In this document: positions 43,653-52,518 of the stretch, piece after piece
Layout of the letters: the number at the start of each line of letters is the position of its first letter
How positions within the stretch are numbered: position 1 is the stretch's first letter
Assembly (NCBI GenBank): GCA_031553035.1
Contig: JAVBLY010000004.1
Location: 1 to 64,000, forward strand
Direction: 5' to 3'
Length of the DNA stretch: 64,000 nt
Source of the DNA: JAVBLY01 sp031553035
Lineage (GTDB): Bacteria; Bacillota; Clostridia; Peptostreptococcales; Anaerovoracaceae
The notes under the pieces: model-generated
Told to the model about the DNA's origin: nothing
Seen by the model: only the letters and a program-made list of their open reading frames with translations
Databases searched by the model: none
Position numbers and translations under genes: made by a program

Positions 43653-43904
43653 TTTTATATACCAGTGGGCGAGGAGTGTTTCAAAATCCGGACCGTTGTG
43701 ACAGGTCCCATCCCGGTTGGCGAAATACCAATTGAACCGGCGACTGCTCCGGATAAAAAAGACATGCCGGCGGCAAATGACGATTCGGACGGTATGTCAT
43801 CTAAAACAATCGACGCTGTCGATTTGATGACAGCGTCGATAATCATGATTTTATGTATTGTTGCATTAGTGATTCTATCAACATATAAAAGAAAAAAGCT
43901 GTAG
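43653..43904 (+). pseudogene. probable remnant of a surface protein C-terminus
   Basis: An open frame runs from 43491, but it would start inside the divergent nfo gene, and the part before about 43650 is low-complexity. From 43653 it reads like a surface-protein tail: PVGEIPIEPATAPDKKDMP, a Ser/Asp-rich stretch, then a membrane helix (TASIIMILCIVALVILS) and tail YKRKKL, the same end structure as the proteins at 1882 and 8605. No start codon with a ribosome site or signal peptide is seen. I take it as a truncated remnant; a real small anchored protein is possible. Confidence 0.4.
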
Positions 43905-43914
43905 ATGAATCAAT

Positions 43915-44601
43915 TTAACTGATTTTATCAAGGATGATCCTCGCGCAGGCTATCTGATCGGGGATTTTTCCATCATTGTCTTTGACTCTCCATATATCGG
44001 GAGTGATCTCATCTACGACAAACATATTTCCGTCCTCGTCATATCCCAGTTCGATTTTGAAATCGATAAGCTTGAGATCCATTGAATCAAGGTCTTTTTT
44101 TAGGACTTCACCGACTTTGACCAGCAAGTCCAAAGCTGCATCGTACTGACCTTCTTTCAATATCCCTTTCATTAGGCACAGCCTTTCGCTGATAAGAGGA
44201 TCACCCTGATCGTCATCTTTCAGAGTTACTTCAAGATAAGGCGGATCAAAAGGGATACCATCTTCGAGTGTGAATCTTCTGCACATACTTCCCGCTGTGA
44301 AGTATCTTAATACGAACTCAAGAGGAGGCACTGTAAGGCTCTTGACCTTCATAAGACCTTTCTCGATATCTGCATCTAAATAATGTGTGGGAACCCCGTT
44401 GTCCTTCATCAGTTCAAAGAAGTATTTGGATATTTCCAGACCTATTTTTCCTTTTCCTTTGACGCTTCCTCCTACTTTGTTTGAACCGGGATCGAATACA
44501 CCGTTTTCTCCAGTTGCCGAATCCTTGAAAAGAAGAAAAACATCACAGGTTTCTTCATCTTTGAGTACAGTCTTAGTCTTGCCGTCATACAATTGTTTCA
44601 T
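43915..44601 (-). CDS. purC: phosphoribosylaminoimidazole-succinocarboxamide synthase
   Basis: 228 residues. LYDGKTKTVL opens the protein, where most PurC have YEGKAK. FVLRYFTAGSMCRRF and ISERLCLMKGIL are divergent forms of the usual substrate motifs, and LIDFKIELGYDEDGNMFVVDEITPD is the conserved C-terminal landmark. Ligates aspartate to CAIR in purine synthesis. It is not within a pur operon here. GGGGAG precedes the ATG. The divergence suggests a distinct PurC branch, or a PurC-like enzyme with another substrate. Confidence 0.88.
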   Translation of the reverse strand: MKQLYDGKTKTVLKDEETCDVFLLFKDSATGENGVFDPGSNKVGGSVKGKGKIGLEISKYFFELMKDNGVPTHYLDADIEKGLMKVKSLTVPPLEFVLRYFTAGSMCRRFTLEDGIPFDPPYLEVTLKDDDQGDPLISERLCLMKGILKEGQYDAALDLLVKVGEVLKKDLDSMDLKLIDFKIELGYDEDGNMFVVDEITPDIWRVKDNDGKIPDQIACARIILDKIS

Positions 44602-44683
44602 TTATTTGTCTCCCCAATTTACTTTTTATACACAAAAATTAACAAATGCATTATATCATAATTTTGTCTTTGAAAAATTAATT

Positions 44684-44870
44684 AAGTCTCACTAAATTAA
44701 ATAAAATAATGTGATAGTGAGAGAAAACTGTCACTATTTCATGATTATCGCTAATCCGGTGACAGTTATCATCTCTATTATACAAAAAACTGTCACTAGG
44801 TTAGACAAAAAGCTATGATAGTGAGAGAAACTCTCACTATCATATGATTATTACGAATATCGTGACAGGT
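44684..44870. repeat. cluster of AGTGACAG/AGTGAGAG hairpin repeats (cluster 2)
   Basis: ATAGTGAGAG (44714-44723) pairs with CTGTCACTAT (44728-44737); this hairpin equals 24157-24180 except in the loop. GGTGACAGTT (44758-44767) pairs with AACTGTCACT (44788-44797). ATGATAGTGAGAG (44815-44827) is the exact reverse complement of 44831-44843 around AAA. Single half-sites lie at 44686 and 44861. No gene is present in 44602-44870. The last hairpin, followed on the minus strand by a T-run, probably terminates the dehydratase gene. Confidence 0.7.
44805..44843 (-). terminator. terminator of the 4-hydroxybutyryl-CoA dehydratase gene
   Basis: The perfect 13-bp stem at 44815-44843, followed on the minus strand by AGCTTTTTG, has terminator form. 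It is also a member of the hairpin repeat family. Confidence 0.55.
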
Positions 44871-46313
44871 TTATTTGATCTTGGCAATTACCTTGGCAAG
44901 TTCTTTTTTTCGGTCGAAATCACCAAGCCTCTGGATCATTATTCTCTGAGCCTGAGGTGATCCTGCGCCGTGCATGGACTCGGTACGATAGCCGACGGCT
45001 CCTGTGCCTAAAGTCAGGTTCTCAATGAGACGCATTATGCGCATCCTGTGTTCGGTGGGAACGTTGTCGACGCCTTTAAGGTATTTTTCTACATAGTGGC
45101 CGATCGCGCCGCTTCTTAGATCTTTCTCCGACGGCTGTGTGACCATTAATCCTCCTGCTATATCCTCGGCCAGTCTGCACATTTCATACGGGAATCTGGT
45201 GACATTCTGCTTACAGACATTTGCGAGAAGAAGATCGATGAGATAAGCTCCGGATGGAGTAGGGTAGCCTTCATAAGAACAGGCAAGTGCCGATGAGTAT
45301 ATAGTTTCATTCAGATGTGTCATTTCGATCAGCTTGTCTTTGATATGGGAAGCTTTGGGAACACCGTTATAGTCAGCAGCAAGAGCCGCAGCGCCGATGA
45401 GAACATCTCCCACACCTGACTTACACGCATAGCTTGGTCTGTGGTGTCCTGCGAATCTTTCTACAAGCATGCCTACGAATTCAGTTTCGCCATTTAAGAA
45501 AACTCTTTCATTGGGAACAAAGACGTGATCGAAGATTATAAGGGCTTCATGACCGCCGAACTGACTGTTCCCCAGGTCGATCTCGGTGCCTTCCATCTTT
45601 CTGGTATCACAGGACTGGCGACCGTATATGATGGTTATTCCTTCAGAATCGGATGGAACGGCAAATGATACCGCATAATCCTTATCCTCTTCCTTCATTG
45701 CAATAGTAGGCATTACCAGAATTTCATGGGAATTAACGATGCCGGTCTGATGCGCTTTACAACCGTTGACAACGATGCCGTCGGCCCGTCTTTCTACGAT
45801 CCGAAGATATAGGTCCGGATCTTCCTGAGCGCTTGGTGAAAGGGCACGATCGCCTTTGACATCAGTCATTGCACCGTCTGTGGCCAGGTCTTCCTTTTGT
45901 ATGTATTTAAGATATTCGATAAATTTCTTCTGATAGTCGGTACCGTATTTTTTATCTATTTCAAATGCTGTGCTGTAGACGGCATTGAAAGCATCCTGTC
46001 CGACGCAACGCTGGAAGCAGCATGAAGTTTTTTGACCAAGCATCCTCTGACGCTTTACTTTTTTTACAAGATCTTCTTTGCTTTGGAAAATATGGGTGAA
46101 AAGGTTGATCTTCTCACCGGTCAGGTGAGATTTTACGGTCATTATGTCTTCGTGTAATGGATCTGAGGCAAGATCATACGTCATTGCCATTGCGTTCATC
46201 GATGGAATTATTATAGGGTGATCGACCGGCGATTCCACTTTTTCTCCGAACATATAGACGTTCAAATTCAGCTTTCTGAGACTTTCGATATATTGTTTAC
46301 CTGTTTTTAACAT
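44871..46313 (-). CDS. abfD: 4-hydroxybutyryl-CoA dehydratase / vinylacetyl-CoA isomerase
   Basis: 480 residues, close to the 490 of the Clostridium aminobutyricum enzyme. The 4Fe-4S ligands are in place: CxxxC within SCCFQRC and His plus Cys within GHHRPSYAC (seven apart). Flavin-contacting regions (ATDGAMTDVKGDR, RADGIVVNGCKAHQTG, GGHEALIIFDHVFVPNERV) place it in the 4-hydroxyphenylacetate hydroxylase fold family; the cluster residues distinguish it from oxygen-using hydroxylases. Converts 4-hydroxybutyryl-CoA to crotonyl-CoA in anaerobic GABA or succinate fermentation. GGAAGGAG precedes the ATG. No CoA-transferase or hydroxybutyrate dehydrogenase gene is beside it. Confidence 0.92.
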   Translation of the reverse strand: MLKTGKQYIESLRKLNLNVYMFGEKVESPVDHPIIIPSMNAMAMTYDLASDPLHEDIMTVKSHLTGEKINLFTHIFQSKEDLVKKVKRQRMLGQKTSCCFQRCVGQDAFNAVYSTAFEIDKKYGTDYQKKFIEYLKYIQKEDLATDGAMTDVKGDRALSPSAQEDPDLYLRIVERRADGIVVNGCKAHQTGIVNSHEILVMPTIAMKEEDKDYAVSFAVPSDSEGITIIYGRQSCDTRKMEGTEIDLGNSQFGGHEALIIFDHVFVPNERVFLNGETEFVGMLVERFAGHHRPSYACKSGVGDVLIGAAALAADYNGVPKASHIKDKLIEMTHLNETIYSSALACSYEGYPTPSGAYLIDLLLANVCKQNVTRFPYEMCRLAEDIAGGLMVTQPSEKDLRSGAIGHYVEKYLKGVDNVPTEHRMRIMRLIENLTLGTGAVGYRTESMHGAGSPQAQRIMIQRLGDFDRKKELAKVIAKIK

Positions 46314-46381
46314 GGGAATTCTCCTTCCTGTTAATATGAAATGAAGCTTATCCTATATTTATACCCACAAATGGCCGTATC

Positions 46382-46410
46382 TTGACAACAAACTTAAATG
46401 AATATAGCAT
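46382..46410 (+). promoter_or_regulatory. promoter of the methyltransferase gene
   Basis: TTGACA (46382-46387), 17-bp spacer, TAGCAT (46405-46410). This places the start codon downstream, at 46445. Confidence 0.55.
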
Positions 46411-46444
46411 AGTCATCAGGGACCTTAACCATGAGGGAGTCAAT

Positions 46445-47272
46445 ATGTATAAAAAGCTAATCGACATCATCAAAAAAGAACCGGAACTCTATGAGACTTC
46501 CGGCAGCCCATTTTGGGATGATGGCCACATTTCAAAATACATGCTCAGAGCCCATCTGAGAGAAAATACGGACAGCGCTTCACGTAAGATGGACAGTATA
46601 AAAAAATCAGTAGACTGGTTATCCTCTCTGCCTGTTCCCAAGAGAAAAATCCTCGACCTTGGCTGCGGTCCCGGGCTTTACGCCGAACATTTCGATGACA
46701 TGGGATATCAGGTAACTGCCATTGATTTTTCTAAAAGATCCATAGCATACGCAAAAGAGTCCGCTTTAAAAAAGCGTAAGCATATAAATTACAGATATCA
46801 GGATTATCTGACCATGAACTACAAAGATGAATTCGATATCGCTGTGCTGATTTACTGTGATTACGGAGTCATGCAGCCCGAAGACAGACAGGTACTGCTT
46901 CGGAAAGTACATCAGTCACTCAAGGGCGGCGGAATGTTTGTAATGGATGTGTTTACAAAAACCCATTATGCAGGCTTCAAAGATTCACTCAATTTGAAAT
47001 ATGAAGAAAGCGGCTTCTGGCTGGGGAGCCCTCATCTCTGTATCGAACGGAACAAAGTTTACCCTAAAGAGCATTTCCTTGAGCAGTATATTATCGTGAC
47101 CGAAGAAAATTTTAAATCATATAATATCTGGAATCACGCTTTTGCCCGCGCCGAGCTTCTCAGTGAATTCATGGCGGTAGGGTTCGAAGACATTGACTTC
47201 TTCGGTGATGTGATGGGAAATCCCTATAGTGAATCTGGGGATACGATCTGTGCAGTTGCCAGGAAGTTATGA
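46445..47272 (+). CDS. class I SAM-dependent methyltransferase
   Basis: 275 residues from ATG 46445, which follows GAGGGAG; a TTG at 46382 is in fact the -35 box. KILDLGCGPGLYAEHFDDMG is the SAM-binding motif I, VTAIDFSKRSIAYAKE motif II, and FDIAVLIYCDYGVM with LKGGGMFVMDV the later motifs. The substrate is unknown. N-terminal residues 1-65 are a helical cap. The 3' end overlaps the convergent radical SAM gene by 49 bases. Confidence 0.88.
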   Translation: MYKKLIDIIKKEPELYETSGSPFWDDGHISKYMLRAHLRENTDSASRKMDSIKKSVDWLSSLPVPKRKILDLGCGPGLYAEHFDDMGYQVTAIDFSKRSIAYAKESALKKRKHINYRYQDYLTMNYKDEFDIAVLIYCDYGVMQPEDRQVLLRKVHQSLKGGGMFVMDVFTKTHYAGFKDSLNLKYEESGFWLGSPHLCIERNKVYPKEHFLEQYIIVTEENFKSYNIWNHAFARAELLSEFMAVGFEDIDFFGDVMGNPYSESGDTICAVARKL

Positions 47273-48687
47273 TTATCTTCGTTAAGTAATTTCAGTTCTG
47301 ATCTGAGTTCTTTCCTTACATTTTTCTGCCAGAAAAATTCTCCGATAAACAGAGTCCGATCCAATCCACGCCTTTTCAGTATTGCATGAGTGAGTCTTTT
47401 TACTGAATATATTTTCTTGCTTGCCTTGATGATTTCCCTGTTCAATTCGCAAGCTGATATACTTTCCGGTTCGTGAACGACCATGCCTTTGTATTTGGAC
47501 CAATCCGTATGAAGGAGCTTGTCTTTTTTCGCCTCGTAAACAGGGGTGCCGGGAATGAAGTACATTGACTGAATAAGCACTCCTGTTATGTCGTATTTGA
47601 TCACAAAGTCAGCCAGTCTGTCACCAACACCTATGGTGTGATTATCGGCACCCATGATGAACAAACCCCTCGTTCTTATGCCGTGACTTTGGATATTCCT
47701 TACAGACCTGATGATTTCATCGCAGCTGCTCTTTTTGTTGTATCTTTCAAATGTCTCATCTTCCAGGAATTCTATCCCCATTGCCACTTCCACAAACCCT
47801 GCTCTTTTTAGTAGCTCAAGCATTTCGTCGTCAAAACCAACTTCGAATCTTGCCTGGATGGTAAAATTGTATTTGATGCCGCTGCCTATTATTGCATTTA
47901 GAACTTCTTTTGCCCATTCTCGGTCTGCAAAAAAATTATCGTCAGTAAGCCAGAGCATCTTAGCAAGTCTGTGAGTTCCTTCTTCAAAAAAAGCTATGGA
48001 CTGCTTGATATCCTCAACGATGCTTTCAGGGGAACGTTTCCTCACTCTGTGACCGAAAAGCCTGACAACTGCACAGTAATCGCAGTCGTGGGGGCAGCCG
48101 CGGGACCCGTGGACCTGGGGCCAGATGGTATTATGCCCCGTCATTTTTTTGTAGTTATATATGAGATGTCTGTTTGGAATAATGTCGATATTTTCCGGAG
48201 GGAGAGCCATGCCGGTGGAAATAGGTTCTCCGTTTTTCATGTATGAAACGCCCGGAAAATCGGGTTCGGAGTCGCTTAACAATGAATTAATGAATTCAAG
48301 AATAGTTTCATCACCTTCACCCAGAAGAATATAATCGCAGTGGGCAAGGGCTTCTTCGGTTGCCATGGTGGGGTGGAGGCCGCCGAAGACTATGATAGCA
48401 TTTGAATTTTTTCTGATGTGATCTGCGATCTCATAGCCCCGGATCGCCTGGAATGTAAACATCCCAATAAAAATTATGTCTGCATCTAAGACATCATCCC
48501 ACTTGATTTTTGATATTGCTTCGCTGTACATGAGTGTGTCTTTAACATGATGGTGAACTATAGTAGCAAGTGTATTTATGCCGATAGAAGGGGTTCTTAT
48601 GTATTTGTCATAGACATAATAATTTTTGATAGATGGTCTGTATGGCCGGTTACCCGGTTCTATAAATCTGATTTTATTGATATCCAT
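47224..48687 (-). CDS. B12-binding domain radical SAM protein
   Basis: 487 residues. Residues about 1-150 have the fold of a cobalamin-binding domain (IGINTLATIVHHHV; IIFIGMFTFQAIRGYEIAD; VFGGLHPTMATEEAL; LLGEGDETI), but the DxHxxG lower-ligand motif is not seen. About 185-410 is the radical SAM barrel with GSRGCPHDCDYCAV (CxxxCxxC cluster) and FTIQARFEVGFDDEMLELLKRAG. A helical tail follows. Members act as methyltransferases or in hopanoid, tetrapyrrole or lipid modification; the substrate cannot be told. AAAGGA precedes the ATG. Confidence 0.88.
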   Translation of the reverse strand: MDINKIRFIEPGNRPYRPSIKNYYVYDKYIRTPSIGINTLATIVHHHVKDTLMYSEAISKIKWDDVLDADIIFIGMFTFQAIRGYEIADHIRKNSNAIIVFGGLHPTMATEEALAHCDYILLGEGDETILEFINSLLSDSEPDFPGVSYMKNGEPISTGMALPPENIDIIPNRHLIYNYKKMTGHNTIWPQVHGSRGCPHDCDYCAVVRLFGHRVRKRSPESIVEDIKQSIAFFEEGTHRLAKMLWLTDDNFFADREWAKEVLNAIIGSGIKYNFTIQARFEVGFDDEMLELLKRAGFVEVAMGIEFLEDETFERYNKKSSCDEIIRSVRNIQSHGIRTRGLFIMGADNHTIGVGDRLADFVIKYDITGVLIQSMYFIPGTPVYEAKKDKLLHTDWSKYKGMVVHEPESISACELNREIIKASKKIYSVKRLTHAILKRRGLDRTLFIGEFFWQKNVRKELRSELKLLNEDNHNFLATAQIVSPDSL

Positions 48688-48779
48688 AGCATTTTCCTTT
48701 GTTTTCTGTCAAAAATAACTTATATGGATATCATAAACATTTAAGATTCGGCAGTAATTGAAATAAGATTAAAATTACC

Positions 48780-49415
48780 TTAGAAATAGTTTGATTCTAA
48801 AAGTAAATTTATAAACTGCCAGATAAGCTTAAAGCCATAGAGAACAATAACAGCTCCGCATATTATATTGATCCAACGTAGCACTTTAGGACTGAACAGA
48901 TTATGAAAGAGCATTAGTATAGTTGTGATTCCGAGAAACCACAAAGCCGATGCTCCCGTTACACCCAAGATAAAAAAGAGATCGCCACCGTCGGGAAGAG
49001 ATGCTTTTGAAGCCCCGAGGAGCATAGAACCGTCGATCAGTGCCTGTGGATTGAACCAGGTTACCACGCAAGCCGAGGTTATAACCTTGGTAATGGGCAT
49101 ATTCATGTTTTTCTTGGTGTCCTCAGGGGCTTTAGCCCGGAGCAGCGAAATTCCGATATAAATAACGACTCCGCCTCCGATCAGGAGAATGATCATCTGC
49201 AGTACTTTCCACTGCTCAAGAAGGAGCCCGATCCCAAAAAAACATATTAGAGCTAAAGTCACATCGAAGAAGACTACGATCAATGCGGTAATATAAGCAC
49301 GGCTCCTCGTCTGAGTCAAAGCCGAGTTGATGACGAACAGATTTTGAAGTCCGATGGGGGCTACATATGCCAATCCGATGGCAAGCCCCTGAAAAAATAT
49401 ACCCATGAGAGTCAT
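48780..49415 (-). CDS. LysE family amino-acid exporter
   Basis: 211 residues from ATG 49415 (AAAAGG ahead); a TTG nine codons earlier lacks a ribosome site. Six predicted membrane helices. FFQGLAIGLAYVAPIGLQNLFVIN is the diagnostic N-terminal part of LysE/ArgO exporters (G-x-x-x-G-x-x-x-P-G-x-Q-N), and TWFNPQALIDGSMLLG is the second motif. Likely exports a basic amino acid such as lysine or arginine. No LysG/ArgP regulator gene is adjacent. Confidence 0.9.
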   Translation of the reverse strand: MTLMGIFFQGLAIGLAYVAPIGLQNLFVINSALTQTRSRAYITALIVVFFDVTLALICFFGIGLLLEQWKVLQMIILLIGGGVVIYIGISLLRAKAPEDTKKNMNMPITKVITSACVVTWFNPQALIDGSMLLGASKASLPDGGDLFFILGVTGASALWFLGITTILMLFHNLFSPKVLRWINIICGAVIVLYGFKLIWQFINLLLESNYF

Positions 49416-49467
49416 TGTAACCTTTTCCGAATCAACGTGCAAAGAAAAACAGTGTTTTCTGGCAAAT

Positions 49468-49569
49468 AAATTTAGTAATGTACGATTATTTTAGAGATAC
49501 AGCTTTGGCTTGGTAAGAAAACTGTGTAATATACAAAAAATAACTGTAAAATTGTACATTACTAAATTT
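49468..49569. repeat. 102-bp element with perfect 16-bp terminal inverted repeats
   Basis: AAATTTAGTAATGTAC (49468-49483) is the exact reverse complement of 49554-49569, with 70 bases between. No ORF is inside. It lies between divergent genes in a 299-base gap and could be a miniature inverted-repeat element or a large operator. The rest of the gap shows nothing further. Confidence 0.65.
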
Positions 49570-49714
49570 TTTTACCATTTTTCCGTTATTAATTTTCTTT
49601 CTCTTGTGTACCGGCCACTTTGATATGTAGGTATCACGTGTTGCCTATACTACTATTCCAAAATTGATAAATCGCTGACAATATAGCTAAGAACAAATTA
49701 TATCAAGCAGTTTA

Positions 49715-50611
49715 TTGGAGGTGGTCGATATCAAAAAAGTTATTGTAGCCGGTACGAATAACACGATTTACAGCTTGTCAGAACTTCTTGATCCTGGTGA
49801 GATGAAGCTTGTAGGTTTAAGCGATACCAGAGAGGAACTCTGGAATATCTTTGATGAAGTCGGAGAGGTCAAAGCCAATATGACCGAGATGCCCATAATG
49901 CCTCTTGAAATGATTCCGGCTTTTGAGCCAGATATCGTTATGATCAGCGATACTGATGATCATATAGTCAATGATATCAGATATGTCATAATCAGATCCG
50001 GCTACGAGAATGACATAATTTTTCTAAAAGATCTTAAAGAACAGTTTTCTATTTCAGGAGCTTCCTTAAGAAGGCTTGCTCACAGGATCAACAGTCTTGG
50101 TATGGATGGCAGTATTGCTGAACTGGGGGCTGGGAAAGGAGATGTATCGTGGCAGCTCAATGTTCTTTTTCCTGAACGTAAGCTGTTTCTGTTTGATACA
50201 TTTGAAGGCTTTGACAAACGTGACATTGATAAGGAACAGGTGCTCGAATTATCAAAAGCCGAAGCCGGCCAGCAAAAGCACGACGATGAAGATGCACTCC
50301 TTGCCAGACTTCCTGACAAAGATAATGTCGTCATAAAAAAAGGCCGGTTTCCCGAAACGGCTCTAGATTTAGAAAATGAAAAATTTGCGTTCGTGTATAT
50401 GGATGCGAAACTGTACTCCCCGACAAAATCAGGTTTGGAATTCTTTTTCCCAAGAATGAGTCAGGGTGGAATTATCATGTTAAGTGGGTACAATGATGAG
50501 GAATACGGCGGAGTCAGCAGGGCTGTCAGCGATATGGAAGAAAAATTCGGTGCATTTTTGATAGTGCCTATAGGTGATCTGGACGGCACATTGGTTATTG
50601 TACATCCCTAA
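49715..50611 (+). CDS. TylF/MycF-like SAM methyltransferase with an extra N-terminal domain
   Basis: 298 residues if read from TTG 49715; GGAGGTGG at 49718-49725 suggests the true start could lie a few codons downstream, so the first residues are uncertain. Residues about 5-110 resemble the Rossmann-like half seen in sugar-modifying or PglD-like proteins (KKVIVAGTNNTIYSLSELL). About 120-298 is the TylF fold: IAELGAGKGDVSWQLN (SAM), LFDTFEGFDKRD, FAFVYMDAKLYSPTKSGLEFFFP and MSQGGIIMLSGYND. Likely O-methylates a sugar or glycan component; substrate unknown. Confidence 0.82.
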   Translation: MEVVDIKKVIVAGTNNTIYSLSELLDPGEMKLVGLSDTREELWNIFDEVGEVKANMTEMPIMPLEMIPAFEPDIVMISDTDDHIVNDIRYVIIRSGYENDIIFLKDLKEQFSISGASLRRLAHRINSLGMDGSIAELGAGKGDVSWQLNVLFPERKLFLFDTFEGFDKRDIDKEQVLELSKAEAGQQKHDDEDALLARLPDKDNVVIKKGRFPETALDLENEKFAFVYMDAKLYSPTKSGLEFFFPRMSQGGIIMLSGYNDEEYGGVSRAVSDMEEKFGAFLIVPIGDLDGTLVIVHP

Positions 50612-50662
50612 ACATCCCTAAGAAAAAGTTATGTAGTAGTTAATTATATGGAGGAAACAACT

Positions 50663-51127
50663 ATGTTTTTTAAAAATCATTTTGGAATGGTAGTCAGTCT
50701 AATCATCGCACTAATATTATCTCTCTTGATGGCCACGGCGGCAATATTCTGGAACCATCTGGATTTCAGTATCGAGCTGTGGATCAAGAATTGGGGATCT
50801 GCATTTCTGACCATCATGCTTGTGACTCTTATCCTTCCCGTAAAAATATGGGGCGACAAGCTTGCAGCTGCAATTAAACTCAAACCCAGGACACTCCCGT
50901 TCGGTCTTGTGTCAAATATAGTTCCCACACTATTTTATAACACTGCTGCCACGTTGGTATTGGTAGGCGTAAATGTAACTTTCACTGCTCCGTTTTACTG
51001 GGCAGCTGTAGCTCATGACTGGCTGTTTTTCTTCATCTTCAGTTATGTAGTATCACTGATAGCAGAAGCACTGGCTGTTAAAGTAGCACTTAAAAGCGTT
51101 CCAATCACAGGAGAGAAAGCTCAGTAA
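50663..51127 (+). CDS. four-helix membrane protein (DUF2798-like)
   Basis: 154 residues from ATG 50663, eight bases after GGAGG; an ATG at 50648 overlaps that site. Four predicted membrane helices. LWIKNWGSAFLTIMLVTLILPVK looks like the repeat unit seen in DUF2798 proteins (W-x-x-x-[W/F]-x-x-[A/S]). Function unknown. It ends at a clear terminator. Confidence 0.75.
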   Translation: MFFKNHFGMVVSLIIALILSLLMATAAIFWNHLDFSIELWIKNWGSAFLTIMLVTLILPVKIWGDKLAAAIKLKPRTLPFGLVSNIVPTLFYNTAATLVLVGVNVTFTAPFYWAAVAHDWLFFFIFSYVVSLIAEALAVKVALKSVPITGEKAQ

Positions 51128-51151
51128 AAAAAGCAATTTGACTAGAAGATT

Positions 51152-51190
51152 AAAAGACTGTCTAACATTGACTTTAGATGGTCTTTTTTA
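51152..51190 (+). terminator. terminator after the DUF2798-like gene
   Basis: AAAAGAC-TG-TCTAA (from 51152) pairs with TTAGA-TG-GTCTTTT (to 51187), followed by T residues. Confidence 0.75.
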
Positions 51191-51231
51191 TATATTGGGA
51201 TAATCGGTGATACGTTAAACGGAGACTAAAA

Positions 51232-52518
51232 ATGACAAAAGCTGTAAAAAAGTATTTCAGTAAATACTTTGGAGAAAACATCGATCTTAACATACAGTCG
51301 TTCAATTTGCTAGGTTTTGCCGGAATGATCGCCAGCTTTGCTATCGCAGTGATGTCACTGTCGCAGAATGCATTTGCAAACGCTGCAATTTGTTTGGTTG
51401 CCCTTTTTATAGCATTTGGTATGATAAATGTCGCAGGAAATTGGGTCAGCTATCAGATATGCCGCAGGATCATTGTAATTGCCGTGTTTATCATCGCATT
51501 TCCTTTTATGTTCTTTTATTCCGGCGGATATCTGGGCGGCATGCCCTGCTTTTTCATATTTGCAATCATATTTTCCGCGGTCATGCTCAGTAAAAATGAA
51601 CGAGTAGTTGCTCTGACAATTGAATTCGTTCTGTATATTGGCTGCTGCCTTGCAGCTTATTTTTTGCCCGGTTTTGTTTATAGATTTTCGAATGAAACAG
51701 ATTACCTGATAGACGTTACAATGAGTTTTGCAGTTTGCAGCTTATTGATCACGCTGGTAATTCTTCTGCATATCAGAATGTATAATATAAGGAACAAGGA
51801 ACTTGAAAGAGCCAATGTACAGCTTGAAGATCTCAATAGAATGAAAACCGAATTTCTGCAAGATATGAGTCATGAAATGCAAAACCCGCTGACCACTATT
51901 ACCCGTGGCATCGGTCATGCCGAAAGCCGCATGGACAAACCAAACGGTACGGAAGCGGCCAGGGATGTTTTGAAGATGGCAGAGGAAGAAGCTCTTAGAC
52001 TTGGTCGCATGGTTACCAGTATGGTAAACCTGGCAGATATTAGAGGTGACACAGAGAACAGAGAAAAGGCAGATCTTTCCCTAATGCTGGGGGATTGCGC
52101 TGAGGCACTGAAATTTAGCTTTGAGAGCGGGGCGAATACGATCCTTATTGATATTGAGCCTGATTTGCCTTTAGTATATGCCACCGTTGATCGTTTGAAA
52201 CAGGTGGTTATCAATATTTTGGCAAACTCTGCAAAACATACGCGAAACGGAGATATTATACTAAAGGCATTCCTTGAAAATAATTTCATATCAGTCTGTA
52301 TCAGCGACACCGGTGAAGGCATATCTCCCGAGTTGTTGCCCCGTGTATTTGAAAGAGGAGTTTCTGGTAAAGAAAGTTCGGGATACGGACTATCTATCTG
52401 CCGGACAATTGTGGAAGCCCATGGCGGCAAAATAAATATTGACAGCACAGAGGGGAAGGGCACAACAGTCATATTTACTCTTCCTGTTTATGAAGGCCAA
52501 AGTGAGAACAGAATATGA
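51232..52518 (+). CDS. membrane sensor histidine kinase
   Basis: 428 residues. Five or six membrane helices occupy residues about 20-185 with almost no extracellular loop, so it may sense a membrane-borne or intracellular signal. A coiled helix leads to HisKA with FLQDMSHEMQNPLTTITRG (His near 212). The ATPase has the N-box NILANSAKHTRNGDI, the G1 box DTGEGISPE and the G2 box SSGYGLSICRTIVEAHGG. ACGGAG precedes the ATG. Its stop overlaps the response regulator start by four bases. Confidence 0.92.
   Translation: MTKAVKKYFSKYFGENIDLNIQSFNLLGFAGMIASFAIAVMSLSQNAFANAAICLVALFIAFGMINVAGNWVSYQICRRIIVIAVFIIAFPFMFFYSGGYLGGMPCFFIFAIIFSAVMLSKNERVVALTIEFVLYIGCCLAAYFLPGFVYRFSNETDYLIDVTMSFAVCSLLITLVILLHIRMYNIRNKELERANVQLEDLNRMKTEFLQDMSHEMQNPLTTITRGIGHAESRMDKPNGTEAARDVLKMAEEEALRLGRMVTSMVNLADIRGDTENREKADLSLMLGDCAEALKFSFESGANTILIDIEPDLPLVYATVDRLKQVVINILANSAKHTRNGDIILKAFLENNFISVCISDTGEGISPELLPRVFERGVSGKESSGYGLSICRTIVEAHGGKINIDSTEGKGTTVIFTLPVYEGQSENRI

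Noticed and set aside
44871..46313. 4-hydroxyphenylacetate 3-monooxygenase
   Set aside because: The protein has the four cluster ligands (CxxxC, His and Cys) specific to 4-hydroxybutyryl-CoA dehydratase, which oxygen-dependent hydroxylases lack.
46382..46444. TTG start for the methyltransferase at 46382
   Set aside because: The TTG is part of a TTGACA -35 box with a -10 box 17 bp downstream, so it would not be in the mRNA.
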